Assembly (NCBI RefSeq): GCF_037042905.1
Contig: NC_087251.1
Span: 46,634,373 to 46,698,372 of the forward strand
Direction: 5' to 3'
Source of the DNA: Lytechinus pictus
Taxonomy: Eukaryota > Echinodermata > Echinoidea > Temnopleuroida > Toxopneustidae
DNA length: 64,000 nucleotides
This document shows, in pieces, positions 23,201 to 44,590 of the stretch. Below the pieces are notes generated by a model. The model searched no databases, had not been told where the DNA came from, and saw only the letters and a list, made by a program, of their open reading frames with translations. How positions within the stretch are numbered: the stretch's first letter is position 1; each line of letters starts with the position of its first letter. The position numbers and the translations under genes were made by a program.

Positions 23201-25478
23201 CGCCATGGTGTTTGTTATTGATACTTTGCTTTGTATTGCCGCTACATGTAAGCTGCGCGGATAACCTGTATCCGGCCTCTTGGCCGTGTTGTAAATAAAC
23301 ACAACTCACAACCCTTACTCCGTCTGGTAAATTATCTTTCTTACTTTAATAAGACTGGCGATCGATAAATCTCGGTTACATTTATATTGCAAAATTTAAA
23401 CCGGGTTTCTCCATTTTCTTTGAAAGTTTGAAGGGCCATGAAGAAATTAGCATTTTTAAAGGATGGTCCCTTTCTCTCTCTCCTTTTCTCTGTATCCCTC
23501 TTTCTGTATTATAAACTTTGGCTTTCCTTTTCTCCTTTCCATCTTTTTTTTCCTCAAATATCTTATAGGCCTACTTCATTTTGTCTGTGTATGGGGGCAG
23601 TTCAAGCATGCATGGTGGTGTTGTGAGATGTTTGGTCCCTCTAGGGGTGATGGGGGGGGGGGTGTGAATTTGGTCATTCTTAAGGTTCTTCAAATTTATT
23701 GGTGTAGTACTTTGGAGGGGGCATCAGTTGACTTGAAAATGAGGAGATGCATATCCCCCATTAGCCATCTCGCATGATCACTAATCAAGCCCCCTCTCCC
23801 ACCGCCATTTGCGATTTTTTTTTTCCGGCAATTTATCTATATGGTACGGAAAGACAAAAAGGCCTAAGTTTGTAGGAAATATCCCCCTTCCCTGCTTAAC
23901 GCACAAAAAAAGAGTCCAAATTACACAATTATTATTGAGCGTTGGACACTCAAATGTAGAACCATATTGACCTGAAATATATGGGTCACTCTGTCAACTC
24001 ATGGTCAACTCGAGTAACAATAATGAATGTTTGCCTGCTTTTTGCCTCCTCTTCACAAACTTAAAACTCAATATTTGAGATATCTCCTTTTTCTTCCGCA
24101 AACAATAGTGGCATATAGGCCTAATAATTATATACATTTGAACTTTAACTGGCAAGAAACACATATATAGCTGAGGTGGAAAAACAGGGTTAGAGAAAGT
24201 GTGAGGGGATACAAAGGAGAACTGCAATACTGTCATTTAACCGCGCGGAAACAAATTTCATATAAATTTAGAGCAAGAGTGAAAAAGTTTCTCTTTTGAG
24301 AAAAAATAAAGAATAAAAAGAAAAACCCACAAAGCTACCTTTCTTCCCTTTCCTCCCTTCGCTTTTCCTTTTCTCCTCTCTTTTTTCCTTCTTTTTTTCT
24401 TTTTGGGGACTTTTTTTTGGGGGGCGACCGCCCCCCCCCCTGGCTACGCGACTGGTGCAGCTTAAAACATTTTTTTTTCGAGTAGATTCACGTCTTTTGA
24501 AGATGTGTATTCTCGAAGTTTATGCACCATTCTTGTGAAATGAGGGCGCTGCTGACTCCAAATAGATATGGTTTTGGCAAATAAAGACTTTAATATCTAC
24601 TAAGTTACATATCCTGAAAGTTTAATGAAGTTTGATGCGATATTGAAGGAATAAAGATTTGGTGAATTCGTGAGGTCTAAGAGAGGCACAATTCTCTTGA
24701 TTGCGCAAGATTGCATATCATTCAAATACGGCGACTTTGAAGTCCCGTAGAAAAAAAAAAAAGCACATGAACCTATATTATTTTTTGTATTTTCATAATG
24801 CATACATATCCCAAAGTAACTCTCTGCAAAATCTGGTGAAAATGACATGGACTTCATTTTAATTGTGGAAAGTCCTTAAGCTGTCTGAAAACATTAGTCT
24901 CATATATCAGCATATCTAAAACAATTAACAGTGATAACAGTGTAGGGGTTTAATCCCCCTCCCCCCCCCCCCACACACACACAACAAATGATAACAACGT
25001 GAAATTTATTTTGATTTACGATTCCTACACAATAACAATTATGACATTTAAAATTCATATTCGTATTTATTCATCTGTAACAGTTAATACATCATACAAA
25101 GTCATTACATAGTAAACTGACCATGCTGGGTTTTGTAGACAATTCACAATACATATTTTAAATAGAGATATATTTTTGTATCTAAGTGACTAAGTGACTC
25201 AAAAATTTCGAGTGCCCCCGCATGCCTTGACCCACGGTACGCCACCGAGTACAATTAACAAAAACAGAACAAGAACAAAACGGAGGACAAGGTTGCTGCA
25301 TCATGAGATTCTACAAAGGGGAAAAGTTATCTAAACTATCGCGAATCAAGTATTCCAATCAAGCAAATACTTAGGGATCGGAATTCAAATCTTTATCATG
25401 AAATAGCAGTTCTGTATATTACAGCATTGTTCTTTTCCTCATCACTGAATGTCCTCGCTGCTTGATATGTCAGATGTT

Positions 25479-26080
25479 TTAAAGGACAAGTCCACCCCAA
25501 CAAAAAGCTGATTTGAATAGGAAGAGAAAATTCAAACAAGCATAACACTGAAAATTTCATCAAAATCGGATGTAAAATAAGAAAGTTATAATATTTTAAA
25601 GTTTCGCTTAATTTCACAAAGCGGTTATATGCACATCCTGGTCAGTATGCAAATGAGGGAACTGATGACATCACTCACTCACTATTTCTTTTGTATTTTA
25701 TTACATGAAATATTCCAATTTTCTCATTGTCCTGCGAAACGAAGCTTTATTTTTCCCTGAACGTGTGGAATTACCATTACCATAACATTTTATGGTTCAT
25801 TCAATTTGGACCTTGTAGTCAAATCTGTAAAAATTGAAATGTTGTATAATTCAAACAATAAAAAACAAAAGAAATAGTGAGTGGGGGACATCATCGATTC
25901 TCTAATTTGCATGTGACTAAACTGTGCATATGACTATTTTTTGAAAAGTAAGCAGAAGTTTAAAGTGTCATAACTTTCTTATTTTACATCCGATTTTGAT
26001 GAAATTTTCAGCATTATGCTTGTTTGATTTTTCTTTATTGATTCAAATCAACATTTTCCTGGGATGGACTTGACCTTTAA
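25479..26080. mobile_element. TTAA-flanked MITE, ~600 bp
   Basis: TTAAAGGACAAGTCCACCCC and GGGATGGACTTGACCTTTAA are inverted with TTAA outside. The arms pair for over 120 bp (CATCAAAATCGGATGTAAAA against TTTTACATCCGATTTTGATG). Confidence 0.88.
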
Positions 26081-26576
26081 TAAGTAAACGAATTCAGCAT
26101 CAGGTAACCTTACACAGGTCCAGGTCATTGAGGAATTATCTCGCTTTTTACTATGGTCGGATTTTTTTTTCTAGCTCTCTGCGCCCGCTCTGAAATAGTC
26201 TGCAAAAATGGAATGTAACAAAATGCTAGAAGCACAATGGTTTCGGAAATATATTTTGAAAATCAAAAAGACCGAATATATACATAATACTTCGGCGCAT
26301 TTTTATTGAAGAAAAAATGTATCAGTAAAAGTAGTGATTATTTATTTCTCATTTGCTCAGCACTGTAAGATGCAAACAGTGAAATCAACTATTTACATAA
26401 TGCCATACCTCTTTCCCCCCTCTGCAGGGATCAATTAATATTTTCACTCCAAGCCCCCCCCCCCCTCCTCCCCTACGAGAAAACTGAATAAATAAGTTTT
26501 TAAAATTATCGTGAACAATATGCTACATGATATGCCCCCTAAAAAAAATAATAATCGTACTCTGTCTGTGACTGCT

Positions 26577-26828
26577 ACACTGCAAAAACTACGGTGATGA
26601 TTTAACACCAGCCCGGAATCTATATCTGTCCACACCGGAGAAGTATTGAAATAACACCAATTTGGAATCAAACCGATGCTGTTTTAATACTAATTGGTGT
26701 TGTATAAACACAATCATATCTGGGGTTAGACCAAAACCAAACTGGTGTTGTTTAAAACTTCTCTGGTGTGGACATATATTGATTCCGGGCTAGTGTTAAA
26801 TCAACACTACAGGATTTTTTCTAAGTGT
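26577..26828. mobile_element. Hairpin MITE (CACTGCAAAAACTAC type)
   Basis: CACTGCAAAAACTAC and GGATTTTTTCTAAGTGT ends are inverted, with paired TTTAACACCAGCCCGGAATC and GATTCCGGGCTAGTGTTAAA and paired TGTCCACACCGGAGAAGT. Confidence 0.85.
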
Positions 26829-27129
26829 AAACATTTTTTTGATACGCACTGTATAACCAGGGTTTCAAAACCACACATTTTCTTTTTGCAGTAAACTTGT
26901 GTAAAAAAAAGTATTAAAAAAAAACTGCCATGTTATCCGTGGTCCCAATGTTGGCCGTTGTGGTTTTACTTATCTTATGATATATGCTCCTATATATAAT
27001 GGGGCTTCCATTATGGGTGGCATTTTTTAACCTTTAATTCTAAAAGATGAATTATGCCGAATCGATCACGGCGGTCTGACGGAGACTTTGGTGATAGATC
27101 TCCTGCGAGTCGATTGAAGTCAACACTAT

Positions 27130-27442
27130 GGCCCGTATTCTGAACTCGGGTTTAAATTTAACCCTGGTTTAAAGTTGTGGTTTAACTATGGAGATCCAAT
27201 TAGGGCACAAATCTCTATTAGTACACGTTCAATTTATTAACTGTTATGACACTAAAACCATTTAGAACTTTCTTAGATTAATACCTGAAATATTTTCTTT
27301 ATTATGAAAGCAAAGGGAATCAAAATAGTAAATATAAGAAATAGATAATATAAGCAGAATTGTTGAGTTTTTGGCTCCCCATAATTTTAGACCAGACTTA
27401 TAGACCATGGTTTAAGTTAAACCCGACTTCAGAATACGGACC
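27130..27442. mobile_element. MITE (GGCCCGTATTCTGAACTCGG type) at the 3' side of GH1 paralogue A
   Basis: GGCCCGTATTCTGAACTCGG and CCGACTTCAGAATACGGACC ends are inverted, with GGGTTTAAATTTAA pairing TTAAGTTAAACCC. Read on the minus strand it holds AATAAA at 27297-27302, about 245 bp after the GH1-A stop. Confidence 0.75.
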
Positions 27443-27542
27443 TATGCGTCGAGTTCACAATGCTTTGTGCCCCCTCCCTCCTCCCCTCCCTAATTCCCAC
27501 CCCCCCCCCCCCGATGGTTCCAGAGTGCATATCGATCCGAAC

Positions 27543-30500
27543 CTAACGGAAAATGGCATACGTCACGAGGGTCAGGAGGCTCGTCAAAAACACACCAAGT
27601 GCCTTCGGGATATCGCCTTTTGCCGTCGTCATCATAGGCTCGGTCGTCATCGTAGGCTCGGTCGTCACGGTGTCGTTGCTTTTTACGAAACCGTTGTTGG
27701 CCACGATCTCGGCATAGACTTCGGTCGAAACCTTAGGCTCCCGAGTTCGATCGTCGTCGCTGAAGTCGATGTAGACCATCCCGAAGCGTTCGGTGTAACC
27801 CTCTGCCCACTCGAAGTTATCAAGAAGTGACCACGCTGTGTAGCCTTTCACATTAACCTCGTCTAGCAGAATTGCTGTAATAATAATAATAATGACACGC
27901 AACCTTTATATGGCGCTTATTACAAAATGTATAAGAGCTGCATGCTTTAATAAGGTTCAATAATATTTATGATCGAGGCGTAAGCAAATTTTAAACGAGT
28001 ATTTTCTCTGATAACTAAACAAAAACATAGCATGACAAAATCTGGGTTATGAGTCAGACATACAAAATGACTTTCACATCTGCTTTTGAAATAAACATGA
28101 TCAAGATTTCGTTACGCAATTTTCTAAAATGTTTTAATATTGACCAGTGACGGAACAGCAAATTGACATCTCGTCATCGAGTCAAAACTTATGGCAAATT
28201 AGAGTTACAACTATATGTCAACTTTGTTGTTATTTTAACTACCATGGAAACCTTGGCTGTGATTGGTTGCTAGAGATCAAATTGGAGATTCCTTTCCTTT
28301 TTTCTTAACTATTCTTTTTATTTCAAAAGGTTTTAATTAAAGACCAATGATCCACCTTCTCGACCGTCTTCCTGGGGTGACGAATGATCCCGTTTATAAC
28401 TCATTTGGGGTTATCTGGACTAGTATCGCAGGGTCTATTTTACGGTCATGTACAACCCTTATTTCATAGCCTCTCACCTTTCAGAACTTCGTTCACGTAA
28501 GATTTGTAATACTTTTGCCTCATGACATCATCAAGTTCTTTGACATCTTCCGTCGAGTAGCCATTCTCCGTCACATACACCGGCAGGTCACCATATTCGT
28601 TCTTGATCCAGGCCAGGAGTCTCCGGATCCCCCAAGGAACCACCTTCAACCAGTCCGAGGCCGAAGAAGGCCATGCCTCATCCTGCTCACCACCCACATC
28701 AGAATCAGACCAGTAGCTTGCGTTCCCGTCCAGGTTCAATCCAAGATCCCAGGCATAGTTGCTCGTGTAGTGATTCAACCCAAAGAAGTCACTGGTGCCA
28801 CTGATGTTTGCCTTCTCCTCTGCTGTGAACTCCGGAAGACGAGACTTGGCGTACCCTTGAGCCGCACTCTTTTGTCCAATCCTGTCTTTCATCACCTCAG
28901 GATAGTCTCCGTTGATGAAGATAGGATGGGCGTACCAACCAAGGTTGAACTGTAGGCTACGGTCAGCCGCTTCCACACTGCTTTGGTTTGTACTATCGAT
29001 GGGTTCAACAAAGTTGGAATTCAACGTGATTCCAATTTGTCCATTCTGGCAAATTGGACGGATTAATAATAAAGATAAGAATGAGCGTATTATGTGGACA
29101 ATTATAGACAGAAGTTATATTGTATACATGGTAAAGTACATGAGGAATCACCTCTTACTGGTTAACGAACTATAGTGATAGAATATTAATTAGGCAAAAA
29201 GTGAAGAAAAAAGCATATATATATTATTTCATGACTTATGTAGAGAAAATATCTTACTTGAGTCTGCCTGTATTTATCATCGTACGTGTGCCACGCCTTG
29301 GCGTGTGCCTTGATGATAGTATGGCTTGTCGTATAGACCGTGGTTCCAATCTCTTCAATACCAGGAGCATGCTCTCCAGTGCCATATCCTAGCAAAGTCA
29401 CGACCCAGGGCTCGTTGAACGTAATCCACAGTTTGACGCGATCGCCGAACCTCTGAAAGCACAGGTCGGCGTAGTCGTTGAAGAGGTCAATCAGGTCCTC
29501 GTTTTCCCAGCCCCCGATGTCCTGAAGAGCTTGGGGTAGGTCCCAGTGATAGAGGGTGACCATCGGGGTGATGTTCGCAGCGAGAAGGGCGTCGATAACG
29601 TTGCTGTAATAGGTAAAACCGGCTTCGTTGATGTTGTCGGTGGTGCCGTCCTGGAGAACCCGGGGCCAGGAGATGGAGAAACGGTAGGCATTGAGACCCA
29701 TGTTTTTCATGATGTCGATATCTTTTTGATATCTGAAATTAAAGAAATAATAATAATTCAATCAGCTATAACATCAAATAACAGCTACACGAGTGGTTTT
29801 CACGGGCAGGGTCTCGGAACCATAAAGTGTGAGTAGACATTATGGTGAATTCAGCATCCCCCCACCAACACACACCCACATCCACACACACGTATTTAGG
29901 TTTGTCATCAACTGTGAGAAAATAATCATAAGATCAAACCATACGTATGCTGAAGTAGTTTTGATGTCCTCGTAAAGTAACCGTATTGAGCTTACACAAC
30001 TTATACTGGTGCGCAGTAGGGGCTTTTGGCACCCCCCGTAAGTTTCAGGACCAAGAAAACAAGTAAAGGGTAAAATGTGATATTATTTTCTAGGTATTTT
30101 ATCAGCATCTGTCACAAAATCATTTTTTTTTAATGAGATTGTATGTTGGCTTGCTAACTACTTAGATTTTTTTTTTCTTATTCACCAAGTTCTCAGTGCT
30201 CCTATTTTTCTTTGACTCGTCACGCCAGCTGTGCCAAAACTCACTCATCGATATATACAGTGATTAACATGCGAGAGCTAATCTGATAATTTATCTGTTG
30301 TTTGTTCTGTCTACAGGAATGTTATCTTTTGATATGAGAATAATGAAATATTAGTTGGCCAACCTATATTAATTGACTGCATGCATATTTCTGCGCATAT
30401 TGTTTTGGCACCCGGTCTTAATGCAACTCAAGTGCAGACTTGAAATTTGTTTGTTTATTGTTTTGTTTATTTATTTTCCGATTATTAAAGAACACAATAC

Positions 30501-31853
30501 ATAAACATATATAACATAAATGGCATCAATTGAAATAAACAAAATGAATTGCAAATATGTTGAATATATAACATAAATAAAATAATCGAAAGGATTGCCC
30601 ATTTCAGAGTTATTGACATAAATTACTGTTCTTCCATGGGTTCCATAAAAACATTAAAATAGTTTACATTGCAATACAAAGGAAATTTGATATAAAAAAA
30701 AAAAAAAGGGGGGGGGGAAATCAGCATGTTCCTATACGACCAGAATTTTAGTAAAATTATGATACTCTGGCTATATAATTTAGCTAATTTTGTTTCAGAA
30801 AGGATAATTCAGATTTAACTTCATTGTTTGAGTCATTATTTCATAAACGTAAAACAAGGGGTTCGTAGGCACACGATGTAAACTCTTCTCTCACAAAACA
30901 CGCCATTAACTGTACAGTTTTCATTTTAATGATTACTTATCTTTTACACGTCTTATACAAATTTCATCGTGCTTATAGCTTTCAATTCAAACCCAGGCTT
31001 AACATATTTCAATATCTTAGTTTCATATTCTTAATTCCATTGATTTATTCTATATCCTCTCACAATCATGATACAGTACTACTCGTCTACATTTTCGTGT
31101 AATTTGTTGTAGATTCAGCATTGTAAACTGTTTGATGTAACATAATCATAATTCATTTAACATTTCTCTCATTCGGGTTTGCATATTTTCATTGTATGTT
31201 ATTTTTGTTGTCTGTTTATACTTGCAATATATTTTCCCAAGGAAGGTCAGCCTGTTGAAAGGGCTACCTTTTTGAAATATAAATAATTTCATATTTATGT
31301 TTATTTATTTTCCTATAGAAAAGTAATATAAACAATATGATATATATAACCATACAAACAAAATTACTTCTGTAATAAGCATACAAACATATGCATTCTT
31401 CAATAAACATTTCAAAATATAAGATCAAATGATTATACATTATCATATCTTGGGAAATGGAGGTTTCCATCAAAAGGCAGATGCTTGAATAATTTTTTGA
31501 CTCCTCAAACGTGAAAATAAAAATGAAATAGTTTACTATCATGAGACCTACTTGTGGTAGCTGTCGCAGGCAACGTCTCCATTATCATTATTCTTCACTT
31601 TGCCACCTTCATGAGTAAAATTGTCCCAGATGCTCTCTCCCTTTCCCTCTAAGTTCCAAGCTCCTTCGATTTGGTAGGCCGAGGTCGCTGAGCTCCAAGC
31701 AAAGTCGTCGGGGAACGTGCCGTAGATGAGAGCATCTCTCTCGGTGTCGTTAAAAACATCGGGCCAAACGAATTCGGGATCGTCGGCAGAGTGCACGAAA
31801 CCAAGAACATTGGCAAAGATGATTAAAAACACACTTGCGATGAAAACCTTCAT
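27543..31853 (-). CDS. GH1 family beta-glucosidase / lactase-like, paralogue A (558 aa)
   Basis: Exons on the minus strand are 31552-31853, 29258-29732, 28478-29045 and 27543-27874, with intron phases 2, 0, 1 and a total of 558 residues. Residues 1-22 form a signal peptide ending VHS. The glycoside hydrolase family 1 signatures are all present: [16 protein letters not shown] near the N-terminus, the acid/base glutamate in TFNEPW (Glu208), the nucleophile in VTENG (Glu419), and [13 protein letters not shown], which binds the sugar. The last 45 residues are Thr-rich followed by a hydrophobic tail (about [18 protein letters not shown]), consistent with a GPI signal or membrane anchor. The enzyme is expected to hydrolyse beta-D-glucosides or galactosides at the cell surface or outside the cell. 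The substrate cannot be read from sequence; lactase-like, klotho-related and myrosinase-like family members share these motifs. A TATA-like element lies about 50 bases upstream of the ATG. Confidence 0.93.
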
Positions 31854-31897
31854 TTTTTTTCTTTAAATGGCTTATTTTAATCGAAATATTGCGAACG

Positions 31898-31910
31898 CCT
31901 TGATATATAT
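31898..31910 (-). promoter_or_regulatory. TATA-like box of GH1 paralogue A
   Basis: On the minus strand a TATATATCAAGG stretch lies about 50 bases before the ATG at 31853, which would leave a very short 5' UTR. It is a weak call made only from composition and position. Confidence 0.4.
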
Positions 31911-33238
31911 GTACGTCTAGGCTGGGGACCAAGATAAAATTTGATATGCGAAGGGCAACTGACAGACAAAACAAATTATCATTATTTGCATTTCCAGAGG
32001 TGAAGTGGCGCTATTACAAGCCTATAGCGGGGGAGAGGGGGGGGGGGGGCTTGGGGATACCTGCCCCCTAAAAGATTCCACGACCGATAAAATACGAAAA
32101 GGAAGGGCTACTGTTGTAGGCGTATAGATGGGAGATTGGGAGCCCACCCAAAAATATGGTTCTATGACCAATAAAGAAATAATTCAAGATAAATTAGATT
32201 AAAGGAAAGAGGATGAAATATATGCAATAGCTTCGATATTGTGTCGATTAATATCCATCCTACAATTACATTTTCATTTCAAAATGGTCAACATTTTCAG
32301 TCGCTCACGACTCTTTAGAATTTGCCCCCCTCTTCCCCTTTTCTCAGTGCCCCCCCCCCCCCTCCTCCCAGTTTGTTGGGCTCATTGCGCCATTGATATA
32401 GGGGCCGATTCAGATGAATGAGATGGAAGGACCCTATAATGAATTGTCGCTATTTGCATTTACAGCGGTGATTGGATCCAAAGGTATGTGAAGGTGTTTT
32501 TTTTTCTTCAAACCATCATTGGTCCCTACCATTTTTATTGATATTCATATCTTGAAGATGTTTTCAACAATATCAACATCGTCCCCTATTTATGTACATA
32601 AAAAAAATCGTCATCTCGATACAGACTGTTGTTTCACGGTGATTGAACTGGGATCTTCCCTCAATATCGTCACATCGGCAACATCGATCCAAACCGACCA
32701 ATGATTTGTCATTGGAACTTAACGTAATAGCTTTGATCGGTCTGCAAGCCGATTTCGTTGGTGTGACTGTAAAATTATATACCACGCAAAACTTCCCTAT
32801 TCCAACCGAACTCAATATTGACAGTGATATTCCGTTTCATCCAATGTCCGTTCCAAAGTTTATGGAATTATCATCTTTTAATATTGTTGCGCTTCATAAA
32901 AGCATTATTGTTATCACCATCATCATTCATTGTGATCAGTGCAATGAATGACAAGGACGGAATCATAAGGAGTTATAAAGTTCATCCCTCACATTATATC
33001 ATTTTGACAGAATTCAATGTAGAATCAATTCAATAGTAAATATTTTAAGAGTATTGTGCAAACAGTCAATCGTTGCATAAGTCCGAATTTCTGCCCTCGG
33101 CCTCTCTAACCTGCAACACCCCCTCATGTGAGGGTGCGGTTGTGGGTTCGCATTACGATTATACGTCCAATTTAATACGGTTTTCCATTAAAAAGATAGG
33201 AGAAAGTAGAACCATAAAATAAGAGGTTGCATGATATC

Positions 33239-33345
33239 GAGGATGATGAGAGAAGAGGAGAAGAAGAAAAAGAACTTAGCAGAAGAAGATGACGGAGAAG
33301 ATCGAGAAGAAAAAGAACAAGAAGAGAAAGAAGAAGGAGAAGAAA
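33239..33345 (+). repeat. Purine-rich GAA/GAG tract
   Basis: About 105 bases almost wholly of A and G; simple-sequence DNA. Confidence 0.8.
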
Positions 33346-33522
33346 TGGAGTACATTGTTAGAAAATTTATCCTTAAAATAAAAGAAGTTCCTGCAGCAGA
33401 GTCTCGAGAACACCTGTAATCTTACCAGATTGCGTAATCTTACAGGAAATTGGTATTTGGTGTATGGAATCTTACAAACTTCCTTTAAAAAAAACCCTTT
33501 TCCCCTTTTTAAACAGACCTGG

Positions 33523-33690
33523 GGGCCGTTTCATAAAGCTGTTCGTAAGTTAAGAGCGACTTTAAGAACGACTGGTGAACCTTTCTTACGCGCTTAATCA
33601 TCGCCACTAAATATGTCATTTACCACAAGAAAGGATCACCAGTCATTCTTAAAGTCGCTCTTAGCTTACGAACAGCTTTATGAAACACCC
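33523..33690. mobile_element. Hairpin MITE (GGCCGTTTCATAAAGCTGTT type)
   Basis: GGCCGTTTCATAAAGCTGTT and AACAGCTTTATGAAACACCC are inverted and pairing continues through CGTAAGTTAAGAGCGACTTT. Half a copy of the same end (GGGCTCTTTCATAAAGCACT) stands alone near 35530. Confidence 0.88.
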
Positions 33691-35602
33691 ACCTGTTCTG
33701 TTAAATTGCAGAAAATTCATGTTATATGAATTTACAGAATGATTCTGTTATCGCTTTCTGCAAAATCTGTTTTTTCCTGTAAAATCAGGTTTTTTTAAAC
33801 AGTGTAGCAAGTACCAAACTGAATTACATAATGATAAAATAGATGATTGAAACCAAAACTGCATCTGATATAAATTGAGATTTGTTTTGACCAGGCCTAG
33901 TTGGTGGTGGACGAGGATATAAAGAACTGGACTAACTAGGCGTCCACAAATACTTCAAGTGGGCCAGATATGGCGGATGAAGCAAAAGTTATAAGATGCG
34001 AGCGAGCAAATATTGGAATTTTCTTTCAATGCAAAAATATAATTTTTAGATAATTTGTTATCTAATATTCAGAAAATAATATAATTTTCACACTTTCGCT
34101 CTTCAGTCTTGCCTTTTCTCCTTTTATTGTGTCGTTTTTTTTTGGGGGGGGGGGCATGCCCCCCCCCCCCCCCCATGTGCCCCCATTTGTTGTAAGCCAA
34201 TGGGGCTATCAGACAATGACAAGCGATCGGAATTCAGAGAGATACCACAAGAAACATTCATTAGGCACTTGACTCAAATGCAGGCAAAAGGTCAACATTT
34301 CTTGCAGGTAACTCAATACTTTAATCATGACTTTGAAACAAACGATGACATTCGTATTTGTTGAGTGTTCGACTAAAAGATTTATTATTAATGAGATAGT
34401 GCATTGATAAAACAATGATAAAATAATGCATAATCATTCTTGTAGGATTTTCAGAAATTATATACATGAATAGGTCAAATGTTCAGATGGACTTTCTTTA
34501 GTGTATTGATAAAACAATAGTTTAAAAATGCAAAGTCATTCTTTTATAAATTTTATATATTATAGGAATTATGGATTAAGGCTTTTATCACACGTTGTGC
34601 AAGTTGAAAAACTCATGGTCATGTAAAACCTCGTCATGGTTACATATCACTTGTAACTCAAAGGTATGCCAATATAATGATATGGGTTATTGGTTTGAAA
34701 AAGAAATCTCTGTCGTTTCAGTTTGAACATCTGATGCCAATATTCACACACATACTCTTGGGAAACGAGTTTGAGTCAACAATGAATATTGTATACTTTT
34801 TGGTCAAAGTCAATTGGTTTATTTTCAACTGCAAAGAGATACACCCCCCTGCCACCAATGTGACATAATTTTCCTTTTCGTTGACAAGGCTATTGTGCAA
34901 TCAATGCCTTGAAGTATGAAGGATTAGGTAAAAAAGAAGTTTGTGAAAATATTAGTGAGAGGACAAAGTGTACGCATTATAGGTTGATATTAAAGTTCAA
35001 GTTTGAAAACAGCAGTATATTGATATAAACTTATTATATTTCATGGAATAGTATAAAGGAAATTAAAATAAACACCAGAAAATGTTTGTTTCGTTTCTTC
35101 AAAATTTTGAAAAAGGATGCGTGTGATCAGACAAGAGAGATGAGTATAGAGGTGAATAAAGATGGTAAACAGAGGGCTCTATGTAAACATGTCTTTTCAA
35201 GAAACTATTCTAACTATTTAGACAAAATATTTATTGTAACCCTAACTAGGCCGGCCTAGTTAGTAAATCATACAGCAGGGGTGGGGTCCCCCATCTCGTT
35301 TTTTTTACGGTTGTTTTTACGGACAAAGTTCAACAACTTAATTCATTTTGCCGCAAACTATTTCCAATTGCAGTAGCTACAGAGAAGTAAGTTAAAAACA
35401 ATGAATACTGAAACCTACACGTTAAAATATGATAAAACGTATACAGGTAGCTGGAAAGCGCATTATATACATTATCATTTCATGAAGAAGATCTGTGTAT
35501 TGTATCTGGAAAAAAAAAATAGCCAACAAGGGGCTCTTTCATAAAGCACTTCGTAAGGTTTATGTTTTTCACCCGATTCTCGTCATATAGCTTGCGATGT
35601 AA

Positions 35603-43401
<7,799 letters not shown>

Positions 43402-43450
43402 CGGTTCGACAATTAATAACCGACTGAGCTGTTAGTCGTTTCATGGGCGA

Positions 43451-43460
43451 GTCTTATAGG
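43451..43460 (-). promoter_or_regulatory. TATA-like box of GH1 paralogue B
   Basis: On the minus strand CCTATAAGAC lies about 55 bases before the ATG at 43401, the same spacing as the TATA-like box of paralogue A. The matching position supports a conserved core promoter. Confidence 0.45.
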
Positions 43461-43461
43461 T

Positions 43462-44122
43462 CAATCGCAACCAAAGTATCGATATCCTGATACTCTATTA
43501 TGATACTCTGACAATACATTCTTTCAGTCAATATTGATCAGATCGACTGATCTTTAAACGGAACGCCTACTTTTAGCCAGTTACGGTAAATAACTGTTGA
43601 AATGATAAATTTGATCATCCCACAACAAAGAAGGATCTGTTTTGTAACCTTTTTGGTCAAATAAGCTGATGCTTGCCAATCTCCTTTGACTGGTTAGATT
43701 ACCCTTTACAAACTCACAATAAAAGACACCTTGGTCTGGTTGTGAAACTAAAAAATTCTACTATGATATAACCCCCAAAATAATGACTGAACATTATTTT
43801 TGGAGGTGCAATCAGATGTTGACTGATAAAAGAGAATATAAACATTATGGTGAACTATGATATTCCATTCAAACTATGATTTATTGTACTGTTCTTTTTA
43901 TTAGTTGTGCCTGATCTTTTTTAGGGGCTTTTGTTTCTTTCTTTTTTCTTTTATCCCTCCCTCCCACCCTCCCTCTTCCCCATATATTCGCGGACGGCGA
44001 AGGGGGTGACCGCACCCGCGCCTGCATGGGAGAGGGGTCTCTTGATATCCAGACCACGATTATTGGTCTTTGTGTTAATTAGCCCCAGTTATACATTCAG
44101 CGTCATCGTAATCATAAGAAAG
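43462..44122. other. Upstream region of GH1 paralogue B
   Basis: AT-rich, with a pyrimidine-rich CCCTCCCTCCC patch near 43955. No gene or element recognised. Confidence 0.6.
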
Positions 44123-44131
44123 TAAACCCCT

Positions 44132-44590
44132 CAAAAAAAGTTTGGAAATCTGTGTTTGGCCATTAATTTCTCCCAACTCCCAATTTTACACAATGCATAT
44201 TTTACATCATTCAAAAGATCATTTAATTCTTTTTAAAATGATACCATGCTTGTTATGATCATGCCATCACGAAAAGAGCAGGATTGAAAAGTGTTGGATG
44301 AGGTCTGAATTGAAAAGCTGCAAAACGAGCAAAAAAAGTTTGGAAATCTGTGTTTGGCCATTAATTTCTCCCAACTCCCAATTTTACACAATGCATATTT
44401 TACATCATTCAAAAGATCATTTAATTCTTTTTCAAATGATATCATGCTTGTTATGATCATGCCATCACGAAAAGAGCAGGATTGAAAAGTGTTGGATAAG
44501 GTCTGAATTGAAAAGCTGCAAAACGAGCAAAGAAAAAAGTTTGGAAATCTGAGTTTGGCCATTAATTTCTCCCATCTTCCAATTTTACAC
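44132..44590 (+). repeat. 198-bp tandem repeat, 2.3 copies
   Basis: Units start at 44132, 44330 and 44528, each opening with CAAAAAAAGTTTGGAAATCT (the third has G for one A) and ending TGCAAAACGAG. A diverged direct copy recurs at about 46680-46825 on the far side of the satellite. Confidence 0.85.

Larger units (their letters stand above)
20767..27542. other. Intergenic between CEBPZOS and GH1 paralogue A
   Basis: No gene is recognised. It holds several miniature elements (listed separately), C- and G-runs near 23650, 24430, 24960 and 26455, and pyrimidine-rich patches at 22160-22230 and 24330-24410. Confidence 0.7.
31975..35560. other. Intergenic between the two GH1 genes
   Basis: No gene. 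Holds G/C runs near 32037, 32349 and 34143-34175, a purine-rich GAAGAGGAG tract, and a hairpin MITE, both listed separately. Confidence 0.7.

Noticed and set aside
23204..23345. Possible LTR end and primer-binding site (GTTGTAAATAAACACAAC, then ACTGGCGATCGA)
   Set aside because: No paired LTR, no polymerase or gag frame nearby; composition alone is not enough.
27360..27830. 156-residue plus-strand frame
   Set aside because: It lies antisense to the last exon of GH1 paralogue A and across a MITE; it has no recognisable features.
28515..28955. 146-residue plus-strand frame
   Set aside because: Shadow of GH1 paralogue A exon 3 on the opposite strand.
33231..33419. 62-residue Lys/Glu-rich frame
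   Set aside because: Translation of a purine-rich simple repeat.
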